64,000 nucleotides of DNA from Gallionellaceae bacterium (GCA_030823955.1 JAVBYO010000027.1:1-64000), one strand, 5' to 3'; shown: positions 35,814 through 44,856, counted from the first letter of the stretch. Numbers and translations: made by a program. Notes: generated from the letters alone by a model not told the origin.

Positions 35814-37109
35814 TCAGGCTGCTTGTTTCTTGGCGTTGATCTTGGCGACTTCATCTTCCCAGCCGTCGGTACGCACGTACGGGTTCATACGCGGCGAATT
35901 GACCATGGCAGGATCAACGTCCACTTCCATCGCATCGAGGTAGTTGGACAGACCGATACGCTCGATCATCTCGCCGGAACGCTCGTGCTCCAGCGCGTTT
36001 TCGGCAAAGAAATCGATGTGGCGCTGGCTGAAGTCGACCAGCTTCTCGACATCTTCCTCGCTGTCCAGCTTCATGAACGGGATCACCACGGTGCCCATCA
36101 GGCCGCCGATCTTCAGATGGCTCTTGCCGCCGACCAGCACGGTTGCGCCCTTGTCCTTGCCCGGAGCCAGCGCACCGGTCATCACGTTGACGCAGTGCAT
36201 ACAGCGTACGCAGTCCTGATTATTGATCTCGACAGCATGAGTGGCGCTTACGGCCACGCTGGAAATGTGCTCACCCTTCTTGATCTTGCCGATTTCTTTG
36301 ACCTGGAAAGTCTTGGTCGGGCAACGCGAAACCACGTCGTTCACCAGCTCGTCCATACCGTGCTTGACGAACCACTTCTTCGCCAGCGCCTCATCGGTGC
36401 GAATGTTGTCGCGCCAAGTGCCGATCACGGCGATGTCGGAGCGCTGGATCGAGTTCATGCAATCGTTAGGACAGCCGGAGAACTTGAACTTGACCTTGTA
36501 CGGCAGCGATGGACGGTGAATGTCGTCGAGGAAAGTATTCAGCACCGCGCGGTGCGCCTTCGCTTCGTCGTAGCAAGACTGCTCGCAACGCGCAGCACCC
36601 ACGCAGGACATGGAAGTACGCACTGCGGGACCCGCGCCGCCGAGGTCGAAGCCCATCTCATTGAACTCGTCGAACGCTTTTTGCACGTTATCAGTGGTTG
36701 CGCCCTGGAACATGATGTCGCCGGACTGGCCGTGGAACGCGATCAGGCCGGAGCCATGTTTTTCCCAGATGTCACAGAATTGGCGCAGAGTATCGGTGTC
36801 GTAGTGCATGCCGGGAGGCGGCATCACACGCAGCGTGTGAAACTCGGCGGCATCCTTGAATTTCGGCGTGCCGTCTGCATTCTTCAGCTCGGTGAAGCGC
36901 GGAATCACACCACCGCCGTAGCCGAACACACCGACCGTACCGCCCTTCCAGTAACCTTTACGGGTCTTATAGGACTCTTCCAGCTGCCCCAGCAGATCGA
37001 CCACATAGTCTTTCTCTTTGGCCAGCTCTTTCAAGCCGGTCACGAAACTGGGCCACGGGCCGGACTCGAGCTGGTCCAGGTTCGGGGTATCATGCATCTT
37101 CTTCGCCAT
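35814..37109 (-). CDS. dsrA: Reverse-type dissimilatory sulfite reductase, alpha subunit
   Basis: 431 residues with siroheme-4Fe-4S Cys groups (CVGAARCEQSC and FSGCPNDCMNSIQ) and a ferredoxin insert (CVRCMHCVNVM). First gene of a 14-gene run. The presence of dsrL, dsrEFH, dsrN and SoeABC indicates the oxidative direction. The promoter P(dsr) with the shared palindromes is about 165 bases upstream. Confidence 0.96.
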   Translation of the reverse strand: MAKKMHDTPNLDQLESGPWPSFVTGLKELAKEKDYVVDLLGQLEESYKTRKGYWKGGTVGVFGYGGGVIPRFTELKNADGTPKFKDAAEFHTLRVMPPPGMHYDTDTLRQFCDIWEKHGSGLIAFHGQSGDIMFQGATTDNVQKAFDEFNEMGFDLGGAGPAVRTSMSCVGAARCEQSCYDEAKAHRAVLNTFLDDIHRPSLPYKVKFKFSGCPNDCMNSIQRSDIAVIGTWRDNIRTDEALAKKWFVKHGMDELVNDVVSRCPTKTFQVKEIGKIKKGEHISSVAVSATHAVEINNQDCVRCMHCVNVMTGALAPGKDKGATVLVGGKSHLKIGGLMGTVVIPFMKLDSEEDVEKLVDFSQRHIDFFAENALEHERSGEMIERIGLSNYLDAMEVDVDPAMVNSPRMNPYVRTDGWEDEVAKINAKKQAA

Positions 37110-37282
37110 AATTCTTCCTTTCAGTCGACCTGCTTCGGATGCCTGTCAACAACTGGTTAACGACCCGGTAAAGGGCTGAGCTAGTGATTCAAACGATTGA
37201 TCCGACTGAGTTCCGCCACAACGATGATCCGGCACCCCAGCTTCTTGATGGATGGGCATACTACGGTGCATCCGACCAGCAA

Positions 37283-37323
37283 ACTATCACCCGTAGCGGG
37301 TATTTTTTATAACCCTTACGGGT
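37283..37323 (-). promoter_or_regulatory. Promoter of dsrA with two ACCC/GGG palindromes
   Basis: Read toward dsrA: distal palindrome ACCCGTAAGGGTTAT (37309-37323), then a proximal ACCC-N5-GGGT (ACCCGCTACGGGT) and a GATAGT -10 at 37283-37288, 20 bases after the distal element. The same arrangement and spacing recurs before the second soxY and, with two more bases, before sqr and soeA. Predicted start near 37275 gives a leader of about 165 bases. Confidence 0.72.
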
Positions 37324-37334
37324 GGTATCAAAAC

Positions 37335-37376
37335 TTCCCCCAGTAGTATTTCAAAGCCATAGCGATTGGGGATAGA
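37335..37376 (+). promoter_or_regulatory. Possible promoter of the plus-strand operon, degenerate
   Basis: Facing the gene at 37413: TTGGGGATAGACTC (37366-37379) copies the -10 end of the other sulfur promoters (GGGGATAGAC before the second soxY), and a weak upstream TCCCCCAGTAGTATT (37336-37350) sits at the same 20-base distance but matches the palindrome only in part. Weak call. Confidence 0.4.
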
Positions 37377-37412
37377 CTCGCTCCCCGTATATGAGGCTTA
37401 GAGAGAGTGGTT

Positions 37413-37637
37413 ATGGCGCAGATCAACGGCTTGGCGAAGTTCAAGGTTCCATTGGGTTCGCAAGAGATCGAATTGCAGCAGATCGATCATATCGAGGGTG
37501 GTATGAGTCTGTTGCGCATCCGCATCCGCGAAGGCAAACGCTTTACCATCTTCGACATCGACCCCGGTACGGCACGGCAATGGGCTGAAGCCATGCGGGA
37601 CTGGGCAGACACCCAGGAAGCCGGTTCACATGACTGA
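37413..37637 (+). CDS. Small hypothetical protein, first gene of the divergent operon
   Basis: 74 residues from the ATG at 37413 (a GTG 6 bases earlier is possible). Soluble, starting MAQINGLAKFKVPLGSQEIE with an Arg-rich stretch (LLRIRIREGKRFTIF). No known domain. Its end overlaps the next gene by 8 bases, so it is coupled with the Cas6/Cmx6-like gene. Confidence 0.68.
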   Translation: MAQINGLAKFKVPLGSQEIELQQIDHIEGGMSLLRIRIREGKRFTIFDIDPGTARQWAEAMRDWADTQEAGSHD

Positions 37638-38232
37638 TACCCGCCCCGTGGTGACGGATGCGGTATTCGATGTCAGCGGAGGCCCCCTCCCCGCCGACTA
37701 TCCATCCGCACTGTGGGATGCACTGCTGCACCACGTCCCGGCGTTTGGGACAGACACCTCGGTCGGGGTATTGCCGCTGCGCACGGCGTTCAGCGAAGCG
37801 GGCATGTTGCTGCCCAAACGCGCCAAGCTGGTATTGCGTCTGCCTGCCCCTCTCGCCGACCATATCGACGCCCTGTCGGGCAAACAACTCGGCATCGGTG
37901 CAAACACACTCCAGTTGGGCAACGGCAAATTACGCTCGATACAGGCATATCCGACCTTGCACGCCCATCTGGTGAGTTCGGCAGAGGATGAAGTGATATT
38001 CATCCGGGAAGTGACAGAAGCCCTGACAAAGATGGAGATCGTCGCCAAACTCATCTGCGGCATGCGCAACACCCTGCAAACGCCGGGTCGCATGATCGGC
38101 GGCTACAGTCTGGTGATACACGACCTCAAGCCGGAAGCATCTTTACGATTGCAATACAACGGATTAGGCGCCGACCGAAACCTCGGTTGCGGCATTTTCG
38201 TACCCCACAAAGCCATAACCGATCTGGACTGA
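37630..38232 (+). CDS. Cas6/Cmx6-like protein, without CRISPR array nearby
   Basis: 200 residues resembling the type I-MYXAN Cas6 family (Cmx6): a start of FDVSGGPLPADYPSALWDAL, the central KRAKLVLRLPAPLADHI... (RLPAPL), the LSGKQLGIG motif and the C-terminal glycine-rich segment GLGADRNLGCGIFVPHK (about residues 178-194), which in Cas6 forms the RNA-contacting loop. Possible catalytic His residues are at HLVSS and the VIHDL stretch, not confirmed. No repeat array or other cas gene is in the window, so the role is probably not CRISPR processing. Family call from pattern recognition. Confidence 0.65.
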   Translation: MTDTRPVVTDAVFDVSGGPLPADYPSALWDALLHHVPAFGTDTSVGVLPLRTAFSEAGMLLPKRAKLVLRLPAPLADHIDALSGKQLGIGANTLQLGNGKLRSIQAYPTLHAHLVSSAEDEVIFIREVTEALTKMEIVAKLICGMRNTLQTPGRMIGGYSLVIHDLKPEASLRLQYNGLGADRNLGCGIFVPHKAITDLD

Positions 38233-38266
38233 TGGCGGCGCGGGATTTTTCTGATAAGGAGGAATG

Positions 38267-38596
38267 ATGGGATACACAGTGGCGGGAAACGAACTCGAGA
38301 CGGACGCAGAGGGCTTTTTGCTGGAGCCGGACTACAGCGAAGAAGTGGTGGGTGTGATCGCCGCTGCGGAAGCCATAGAACTGACCCCAAAACATTGGGA
38401 GGTCATCAACTACATGCGCGAAGAATACAAAGAGAACGGCCACACGCCCAACTTCCGCAACATGTTGAAAGGTGTCAACGAATTCTGGCCGGAAGCTGAC
38501 AGCAAAGCGCTGTACGACCTGTTCCCGCTCGGCCCGGCCAAACAAGCGGCCAAGATCGGCGGGTTGCCTCAGCCTTACGGTAAGGGCGGATATTAA
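38267..38596 (+). CDS. DsrC/TusE-like protein lacking both active cysteines (RspA type)
   Basis: 109 residues. The fold is DsrC-like (TDAEGFLLEPDYSEE, ELTPKHWEVINYMREEY, LYDLFPLGPAKQAAKIGGLP), but the CysB position is Ala95 and the CysA position is Lys106, and the C-terminus is YGKGGY. DsrC homologues without cysteines have been grouped as RspA, with a suggested regulatory role. The AGGAGG site favours the ATG at 38267 over the adjacent one at 38264. Confidence 0.88.
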   Translation: MGYTVAGNELETDAEGFLLEPDYSEEVVGVIAAAEAIELTPKHWEVINYMREEYKENGHTPNFRNMLKGVNEFWPEADSKALYDLFPLGPAKQAAKIGGLPQPYGKGGY

Positions 38597-38599
38597 GCG

Positions 38600-39196
38600 A
38601 TGCGCATCAAGAGCAACTGGTTCAAGCCTGGCCGTGAACACACCCCGGAGGAACTCGCCGGCGCGGTGTCGTTCGTCGCCTATAAGATCGGCGACAACGC
38701 CTTGAAAAACACGCGCAAAGCCAAGTTCGAGGTCGCTGTCGGCGCGCAATATTTCGCCTTTTTGAGCGAGTTCCTGTTGTTCCTGATCCTGGTCTCCGAC
38801 CGCATCGCTTATCGCCGCCTGTCGGGCGAGGCGCGGGTCGCATTCACCTCCACACTGGCACAGCGCATCGCGGAGACCCATGCCGAAAACGAGAGCCGCC
38901 TGCTGGGAGGCGAACTGGCGGACTGCAAACGCCGCTTCATCGACCGGCTCAACCAGCGCGCGGGGGAATATGCGGAATTCGGCTATGACGAGAACGGCCC
39001 CGATTTCTCCTTCACCCGTTACCTCGCCTATTGCATGGACGAAGTCATGGACGAAAAAGACAGCGGCTGGATCATCGACCATCTGATGAGTATAGAAGCG
39101 CCGGAAGCGGTCGATATGCTGGAAAAGACTTTCCGCGGCCTGCTGGAAAGCGAGCCGCGAGCACCGCGCCGCCGCACCTCTGCCACTGGCGACTGA
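38600..39196 (+). CDS. Hypothetical protein, 198 residues
   Basis: Soluble, mostly helical protein with a hydrophobic stretch (YFAFLSEFLLFLILVSDRI) around 50-70 that may be one membrane helix or a buried helix. The rest is charged; the C-terminus is Arg-rich. No domain recognised. It is 3 bases after the RspA-type gene and 3 before the dioxygenase, so it is fixed in the operon. Confidence 0.7.
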   Translation: MRIKSNWFKPGREHTPEELAGAVSFVAYKIGDNALKNTRKAKFEVAVGAQYFAFLSEFLLFLILVSDRIAYRRLSGEARVAFTSTLAQRIAETHAENESRLLGGELADCKRRFIDRLNQRAGEYAEFGYDENGPDFSFTRYLAYCMDEVMDEKDSGWIIDHLMSIEAPEAVDMLEKTFRGLLESEPRAPRRRTSATGD

Positions 39197-39199
39197 TCC

Positions 39200-40072
39200 A
39201 TGTCCAATCCCTTCGATCTTGCCGACACCGAGGCCTATCAGCGCTGGCGCGAACATAAATTGGCGCATGCCATCACCCGTACCGCTGATCTGATCGTCGA
39301 GATCAAAGACCCGCTGGCGTTCACGCCTGCCGAACGGGCCGAATTGTTATCCTGCTGCCGACGCAGCAACATGGTCATCTACGCCACACGCGGCGCAATG
39401 AATGAGGCGATGCTGCAACAGTTTGCCGCTCGCTGCGGTCTGGAGAAATTGGATGCCAACTGGCTGGCGGGCGAACAGGGTATCTCGCGCATCACCGTGT
39501 GCAACGACGACGGCAAACGGCAGAGCTACATCCCCTATACCGACCGCGCCATCAAATGGCATACCGACGGTTATTACAACCCGCCCGAACGCCAGATACG
39601 CGGCATGGTGCTGCATTGCGCACAACGTGCCGGAAGCGGCGGTGAGAATCGCGTACTGGATCACGAGATCGCCTACCTCATGTTGCGCGATGCCGATGCC
39701 AACTTCATCCGCGCTTTGTCCGCCCCCGATGCGATGACCATCCCCGAGCGGGTGGACGAAACCGACGGTGTGCGTCCCGCGCAGAGCGGCCCGGTCTTTT
39801 CGGTGGACGCGGGAGGCAACCTGCACATGCGTTACACCGCACGCACCCGCAGTATCGAGTGGAAACAGGATGCCGAGACGTTGGCAGCTGTTGCCATGCT
39901 GGAACAAATACTTGCCGCCGACTCGCCGCACATCCACAGTCTGCACATGGAGAACGGCATGGGCTTGTTGTGCAACAACGTATTACATGACCGCAGCGCC
40001 TTCACCGATGATCCGTCGCTACCGCGCCTGCTTTATCGCGCGCGTTATCTGGATCGGCTGGCGAACATTTGA
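39200..40072 (+). CDS. TauD/TfdA-family Fe(II)/2-oxoglutarate dioxygenase-like protein
   Basis: 290 residues with an iron facial-triad pattern: KWHTDGYYNPP (His121, Asp123) and a distal NNVLHDRSAF (about His263), with the second-site Arg (LYRARYLDRL). TauD-family enzymes hydroxylate substrates such as taurine or sulfonates; the substrate here is not known. Located in the divergent dsr operon, so the target may be a sulfur compound or a protein of it. Confidence 0.85.
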   Translation: MSNPFDLADTEAYQRWREHKLAHAITRTADLIVEIKDPLAFTPAERAELLSCCRRSNMVIYATRGAMNEAMLQQFAARCGLEKLDANWLAGEQGISRITVCNDDGKRQSYIPYTDRAIKWHTDGYYNPPERQIRGMVLHCAQRAGSGGENRVLDHEIAYLMLRDADANFIRALSAPDAMTIPERVDETDGVRPAQSGPVFSVDAGGNLHMRYTARTRSIEWKQDAETLAAVAMLEQILAADSPHIHSLHMENGMGLLCNNVLHDRSAFTDDPSLPRLLYRARYLDRLANI

Positions 40073-40169
40073 AATCCGGCCCAATTCCGGCCGTGTGAAA
40101 CCGATGATCGTACTTGCATCCACGATTGCTTAGACAGATAGAAAAACGCCGTACTAAAAAAGGATGGCC

Positions 40170-41357
40170 ATGAACAAATCCGCACCTTCGATACTCAAAC
40201 AACTCCAGCTCTCTTTCCTAGGCTTCGGTTTGCTCATGGGGCTGGTCTTCCCGTTCTATGCGAACTTCTTCGTCAACTGGAAAGAAGGGATGTTGTTGTG
40301 GTTCTGCCTGGGCTGCATCGTTGCCGGCATCACCATCGGCGTCGCCAACCACAAGCTGCTTGAGTGGCTGCTGATACGCAAGCTGCGCAAAGTCGCCGTG
40401 GCCGCCGAGCGTATCCGCAAGGGCGACCTGCGCGAAGGGTGCGGAATACGCAGTGCCGACACCATAGGCGAGATCACCGAGGGCTTTGACAGCATGGCCG
40501 GGGGGTTGCGCGAGACTTTACGCGAGATGACCCTGTCCGCCGATGCGGTGGACGGGACCGCTCGCGAGATCGGGGCCTCCATGCAGGCTCTCGGCAGCAA
40601 CATGGATGAATACCGCCAGAACGCGCACGAAGTCATCCAGGTCATCAACGGCATGGCCGATGCCGCGAATTCCATCCTAGAGCTTTCCGACGCGGCACGC
40701 GACAGCGCTTCTTCCGCAGATGAACTGGTGCGCAACGGCGTCACACAAGTGAACGCGACCGAAAAAGCCATCTCGGTACTGGACGAAGCCAGTCGCCGGA
40801 TCTCGGCCAACGCGAACAGTCTGGAAATCAGCGCCAAGGAAGTGGAGACCGCCGTATCCGCGATACGCGCCATCGCCGAACAGACCAACCTGCTGGCGCT
40901 GAATGCCGCCATCGAAGCCGCACGGGCGGGCGAACAGGGGCGCGGCTTTGCGGTCGTTGCCGACGAAGTGAGAAAGCTGTCCGAACAGGCTGCGCAGGCG
41001 ACCATGCGTATCGATGCCGTATTACAACGCGTCAGCGTTGATGTCGCATCGACGGTCGCCATCTCGCAGGAGAATGCCAGCGCCGTGCGCGACGGATTAC
41101 ACGCCTCCAAAGCCTCCTCCGACATCTTCGTGCAGATCGAACAGGCCACCGCCGGTATGAAGACCTCGGTCGATGCGGTACGCGAAGCCGCCGACGACCA
41201 GCAGATGCTGGTGGGCATCGTTCTCGCGCGTATCGCGGAAAACCAAACCCGCACCGACACGGCCGCCGATCTCACCGCGACCTGTGGCAAAGAGGCCGTG
41301 CGTATGGTCCAAGCTGCACTAGGCCTCAATGAAGTAACCCGTAAATTCGTGGTATGA
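40170..41357 (+). CDS. Methyl-accepting chemotaxis protein without a sensor domain
   Basis: 395 residues. Two N-terminal membrane helices (about 12-32 and 42-62) separated by a very short periplasmic loop of about 10 residues, a HAMP segment and the MCP signalling hairpin ([20 protein letters not shown], then [16 protein letters not shown]). With no ligand domain it may sense membrane or redox state. ATG at 40170 behind AAGG; an ATG 6 bases earlier is too near the site. The end overlaps the next gene by 4 bases. Confidence 0.9.
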   Translation: MNKSAPSILKQLQLSFLGFGLLMGLVFPFYANFFVNWKEGMLLWFCLGCIVAGITIGVANHKLLEWLLIRKLRKVAVAAERIRKGDLREGCGIRSADTIGEITEGFDSMAGGLRETLREMTLSADAVDGTAREIGASMQALGSNMDEYRQNAHEVIQVINGMADAANSILELSDAARDSASSADELVRNGVTQVNATEKAISVLDEASRRISANANSLEISAKEVETAVSAIRAIAEQTNLLALNAAIEAARAGEQGRGFAVVADEVRKLSEQAAQATMRIDAVLQRVSVDVASTVAISQENASAVRDGLHASKASSDIFVQIEQATAGMKTSVDAVREAADDQQMLVGIVLARIAENQTRTDTAADLTATCGKEAVRMVQAALGLNEVTRKFVV

Positions 41358-42295
41358 AGCTCCGCTCCCCCACCCTGAAAACCGGCATGCCCGGACTGCT
41401 TATCCTGCTGTCCCTGCTCTACCCCATCCTGGCCGAGGCAGCCCCCCTGTCCGTCAAACAGATCACTCCGGGGATCTATGTACATCATGGCGAGCACAAG
41501 GACCTCAATGAGGGCTACGGCGGCGACATCTGCAATGTAGGCTTCATCATCGGCAGCAAAGGCGTGGCGGTGATCGACACCGGCGGTTCGAACAAGATCG
41601 GCACCCGTTTGCGTGAAGCGATCCGCAAAGTCACCCGACTCCCCATCCTCTACGTGATCAACACCCACGTTCATCCCGACCACATACTGGGTAACGCCGC
41701 CTTCAAACAGGATCATCCCGTCTTTGTCGGACACGACAACCTCGCCAACGTGATGGCGCAACGCAAAGAAGTCTATCTGCGCAATCTGCCGCAATGGGTC
41801 GGAAAAGATGCAGCTGGTAGTGAAGTGATCCCCCCTACCCTGCTCGTCACGACCACACGCGAGATCGACCTGGGCGGACGCATTCTTAAATTGACGGCAT
41901 ATCCACTGGCACACAGTCCCACCGACATCTCTGTATTCGATAGCGCGAGCAAAACATTGTGGACAGGAGATCTGTTATTCGTGGAACGCGCACCGTCCCT
42001 CGATGGCGACATACCCGGCTGGCTACTGGCCATCGAACAATTGGGCGCGATCCAAGCCGCACGCACCGTTCCCGGCCACGGTTCAGTCACCGTAAACCTG
42101 CGTTCCGCACTGGACGATGAAAAACGTTATCTATCCATCCTGCTGGCCGATGTGCGCGCCGCCATCAAACAAGGCCTGAGCATGGAAGAGGCCATCGAAA
42201 CTGCAGCCAGATCAGAACAGGGGAAATGGGTATTGTTCGATGTCGTCAACCGGCGCAACATCGCCAACCTTTATCCGAAATTGGAATGGGAATAG
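41354..42295 (+). CDS. Metallo-beta-lactamase-fold protein, SoxH-like
   Basis: 313 residues with a signal peptide ([15 protein letters not shown]) and the zinc-site motif [12 protein letters not shown], plus a downstream Asp and His ([18 protein letters not shown]). This is the SoxH / quinoprotein relay hydrolase type sometimes found in sox clusters, though its substrate is unknown. Coupled with the chemoreceptor gene and convergent with DUF302. Confidence 0.83.
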   Translation: MKLRSPTLKTGMPGLLILLSLLYPILAEAAPLSVKQITPGIYVHHGEHKDLNEGYGGDICNVGFIIGSKGVAVIDTGGSNKIGTRLREAIRKVTRLPILYVINTHVHPDHILGNAAFKQDHPVFVGHDNLANVMAQRKEVYLRNLPQWVGKDAAGSEVIPPTLLVTTTREIDLGGRILKLTAYPLAHSPTDISVFDSASKTLWTGDLLFVERAPSLDGDIPGWLLAIEQLGAIQAARTVPGHGSVTVNLRSALDDEKRYLSILLADVRAAIKQGLSMEEAIETAARSEQGKWVLFDVVNRRNIANLYPKLEWE

Positions 42296-42387
42296 CCTGC
42301 GGACCGGGGTGCGAATATCCGCCTTAGAGACCGTTTCGTCTAATAGACTCTTGGTCTGTTGCAATCACTACGCCCTTAAAACACGCC

Positions 42388-42894
42388 TCAAAGATCGCCC
42401 CGGCTTGCCGCCACCATCATGTCTTTCATCGCAGCCATCACGCGCTCGGCGCTGCTGCGCGCATCGGCGGGCAGGGCCTTGATCAGCTTCATGTCCATCA
42501 TCATCGAGACGACCCAGCGTTTATTCTGTGCGTCCTCCACCAGCGCGATGCGGCACGGCATGAAGGCGATCATCATCGGGTCGGCGGTGAGCATCTTATT
42601 GGCGGTCAGGCCGTCGCAGAAGTTGAATATCTCCATACGTTTTGCCGGTTTTCCGGTGAGTGCTTCGATCTCTTTGTACAGCGGATTTGCACCGACGAAC
42701 TTGAGGTTGTGCTGGTTGGCGCGCAGCTTGAGTGATTCCACCGCATCGTCGAAACTGACGCCGCCCTGCACCTGGATGCGTGCGATCTGGAGCTTGACGT
42801 TGGTGTAGCTGATTCCCGATTTGGGGTCGGCAGCGACGGACGGTTGCATGAGGGATGCCAGTAGTAGCGTGAAAATGATTTGGATTGTTTTCAT
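42388..42894 (-). CDS. DUF302 family secreted protein
   Basis: 168 residues with a signal peptide (MKTIQIIFTLLLASLMQPSVAA) and a DUF302 domain (VSFDDAVESLKLRANQHNLKFVG, FMPCRIALVEDAQ). Function unknown; DUF302 proteins often sit with sulfur and cytochrome genes. Downstream of soxB after a hairpin. Confidence 0.85.
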   Translation of the reverse strand: MKTIQIIFTLLLASLMQPSVAADPKSGISYTNVKLQIARIQVQGGVSFDDAVESLKLRANQHNLKFVGANPLYKEIEALTGKPAKRMEIFNFCDGLTANKMLTADPMMIAFMPCRIALVEDAQNKRWVVSMMMDMKLIKALPADARSSAERVMAAMKDMMVAASRGDL

Positions 42895-42953
42895 GTTTGC
42901 TCCTTGCTCTATTAATTAAACTGATTCACTTCAAGGCAAGCTAACGCCCCTCA

Positions 42954-42979
42954 CCCCCTCCCGCCTGCGGGAGAGGGGG
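42954..42979 (-). terminator. Hairpin just after soxB
   Basis: CCCCCTCCCGC (42954-42964) pairs with GCGGGAGAGGGG (42967-42978) with one bulged base, immediately past the soxB stop (read on the minus strand). No T-run follows, so it may be a dispersed repeat (C/G-rich family) acting as a 3' end stabiliser or partial terminator. Confidence 0.55.
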
Positions 42980-42980
42980 C

Positions 42981-44705
42981 TTAAACCATGCCCGGATTAC
43001 CCGCCACACCTTTGAGCTTGGGCACATTCGGAGCAGAAACTTTGACGATCTTTTCGTTGCGCAGATGCCTAGCGACTAGGTCCCAGATCGGCTCTCCGCC
43101 TTTGTCCCGCGCGGCTTCCGAAACCGGAGCCCAGCCCGCCACTTTGTATGTTTTGCTCGCCTCCAGCGGCTTGCCGTGCAAACGCATATCCTGAATACGC
43201 TTACCCATCACGGCCCCCGGTTCGCAGGTGTACTCCAGCCCGCCCACACGCACCATGTCGCCGCCCTGCTGGTAATAGGGGTCGGGATTGAACAGGTTGT
43301 CGCCGACATCTTCGAGCACCGTTTTGATCTGCGCGCCGGTCATCTCGGTGAGTGTGGTGTAAGGATAGGTGATGGCAGTCTGGTTGAGCACATCTTCCAT
43401 GGTGATGGCGGAGCCAGGCAACAGCGAAGTCCCCCAGCGAAAACCGGGCGAAAATGCTATCGGCGCGTCTTTCTCTTTCATCAATGCGTCCAGAATGAGC
43501 TGGTCGAAACTGCCATTGAAGTTGCCGCGACGATAAAGCAAGCCGTCAGTGCTAGCCAACTTCTCGGTGAGTTTACCTTCATGCGGCGCGCGTAACCGCT
43601 GGATCAATGCCGTCATGCTGGCATCCGCCTGCAGCAGATTGGCGAACACCGGCAGCAGCTTGTAGCGGAATCCGGCTACCTTGCCCGCCTTCACGTCGAA
43701 ATCCAGCACACCGAGGAACTTGCCGTTGGAACCGGCGTTGGTCACCAGCGTGATGCCGCCGCGATTCTTCACTGGGACAGGTGTGGGGATGCCGTCGTGG
43801 GTATGTCCGCCGAGGATGGCATCAAGACCGCTCACGCGCGAGGCCAGTTTGAGATCGACATCCATACCGTTATGCGACAGCAACACGACGACCTGCGCAC
43901 CTTTTTTGCGCGCCTCGTCGATGGTGAGCTGTAGATTCTCTTCCTGAATGCCGTACGACCAATCGGGTACGAAATAGCGCGGATTGGCGATGGTGCTGTA
44001 GGGGAAAGCCTGGCCGATGATCGCCACCGGAACGGTGTTGATCTCTCTGATAACATAGGGCTTGAACACCGGGTCGCCAAAATCGGTGGTCTTTACGTTC
44101 TGGGCGACGATTTCCAGCTTGCCGCGCAACACCCCTTCTTCGGCTTCCTTGATGCGTTGCGCACCGTACATACATTCAAAGTGCGTGGTCATGATGTCCA
44201 CCCCCAGCTCCAGGCAGGCTTCGATCATGTCCTGCCCCTTGCTCCACAGCGCCAGCCCACTACCCTGCCATGTGTCGCCGCCGTCCAGCAGTAACGCGCC
44301 GGGACGCGCGGCACGTATCTGTTTTACCAGCGTGGCAAGATGCGCAAAACCGCCGACCTTGCCGTAGTTGCGTGCCGCTTCGGTAAAGTTGAGACAGGTG
44401 AAGGCATGTGCTTCGGGCGTGCCCGGCCTGATGCCGAAACGTTTCAGCAGTGCAGCGCCGACCAGATGCGGAGGCTGTCCGTTCGTCGTACCCACACCCA
44501 GATTGATCTCCGGCTCGCGGAAATACATCGGGTTCAGTTGTGCGTGACTGTCGGTGATATGCAGCAGACTGACATTGCCGTATCCGGGCAACTGGTACAT
44601 ACGCGCCGCATCAGTTGCCGCGTAACTCTCGCTGTTTTTCAGCAGAAAGCCACCTGCCGATGCAATGGCCAGCAATTGCAGAAATTCGCGACGATTCATG
44701 TCCAT
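42981..44705 (-). CDS. soxB: SoxB, thiosulfate sulfate thiohydrolase
   Basis: 574 residues from the ATG at 44705 (AAAGGA upstream). Tat signal RREFLQLLA, then the calcineurin-like manganese site (HITDSHAQLNPMYF, GGDTWQGSG, SHNGMDVDLK, GGHTHDGIP) of SoxB. It hydrolyses the sulfone sulfate from SoxY-bound thiosulfate. Last gene of soxY-Z-A-X-B, after a large palindromic repeat. Confidence 0.96.
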   Translation of the reverse strand: MDMNRREFLQLLAIASAGGFLLKNSESYAATDAARMYQLPGYGNVSLLHITDSHAQLNPMYFREPEINLGVGTTNGQPPHLVGAALLKRFGIRPGTPEAHAFTCLNFTEAARNYGKVGGFAHLATLVKQIRAARPGALLLDGGDTWQGSGLALWSKGQDMIEACLELGVDIMTTHFECMYGAQRIKEAEEGVLRGKLEIVAQNVKTTDFGDPVFKPYVIREINTVPVAIIGQAFPYSTIANPRYFVPDWSYGIQEENLQLTIDEARKKGAQVVVLLSHNGMDVDLKLASRVSGLDAILGGHTHDGIPTPVPVKNRGGITLVTNAGSNGKFLGVLDFDVKAGKVAGFRYKLLPVFANLLQADASMTALIQRLRAPHEGKLTEKLASTDGLLYRRGNFNGSFDQLILDALMKEKDAPIAFSPGFRWGTSLLPGSAITMEDVLNQTAITYPYTTLTEMTGAQIKTVLEDVGDNLFNPDPYYQQGGDMVRVGGLEYTCEPGAVMGKRIQDMRLHGKPLEASKTYKVAGWAPVSEAARDKGGEPIWDLVARHLRNEKIVKVSAPNVPKLKGVAGNPGMV

Positions 44706-44752
44706 GATGGTTCCTTTGCCCGAAGCGGGATACATCAATTCAAAAACACTTA

Positions 44753-44856
44753 TCCGCAGATTTCACAGATTACGCAAGATTAGAATCCTGTTGCCAGCGG
44801 TGTTCATCTGGTTGGAACATATAATTCAATCTGCGTGAATCTGCGAAATCTGCGGA
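44753..44856. repeat. Palindromic repeat between soxX and soxB
   Basis: TCCGCAGATTTCACAGATTA (from 44753) is an imperfect inverse of the segment ending GCGAAATCTGCGGA (44856), with a spacer of about 40 bases. This CCGCAGATTTCGCAGATT element is widespread in environmental bacteria. It lies inside the sox operon. Confidence 0.8.

Noticed and set aside
35814-37109. Sulfate reducer (reductive Dsr)
   Set aside because: dsrEFH, dsrL, sox and soe genes, and no aprAB or sat reductive set in the window, fit the oxidative type.
37630-38232. A CRISPR-Cas locus
   Set aside because: Only one Cas6-like gene is present; no array and no effector genes.
39200-40072. Taurine dioxygenase TauD proper
   Set aside because: Only the iron-site pattern and family fold match; no taurine transport genes are near, so only family level is called.
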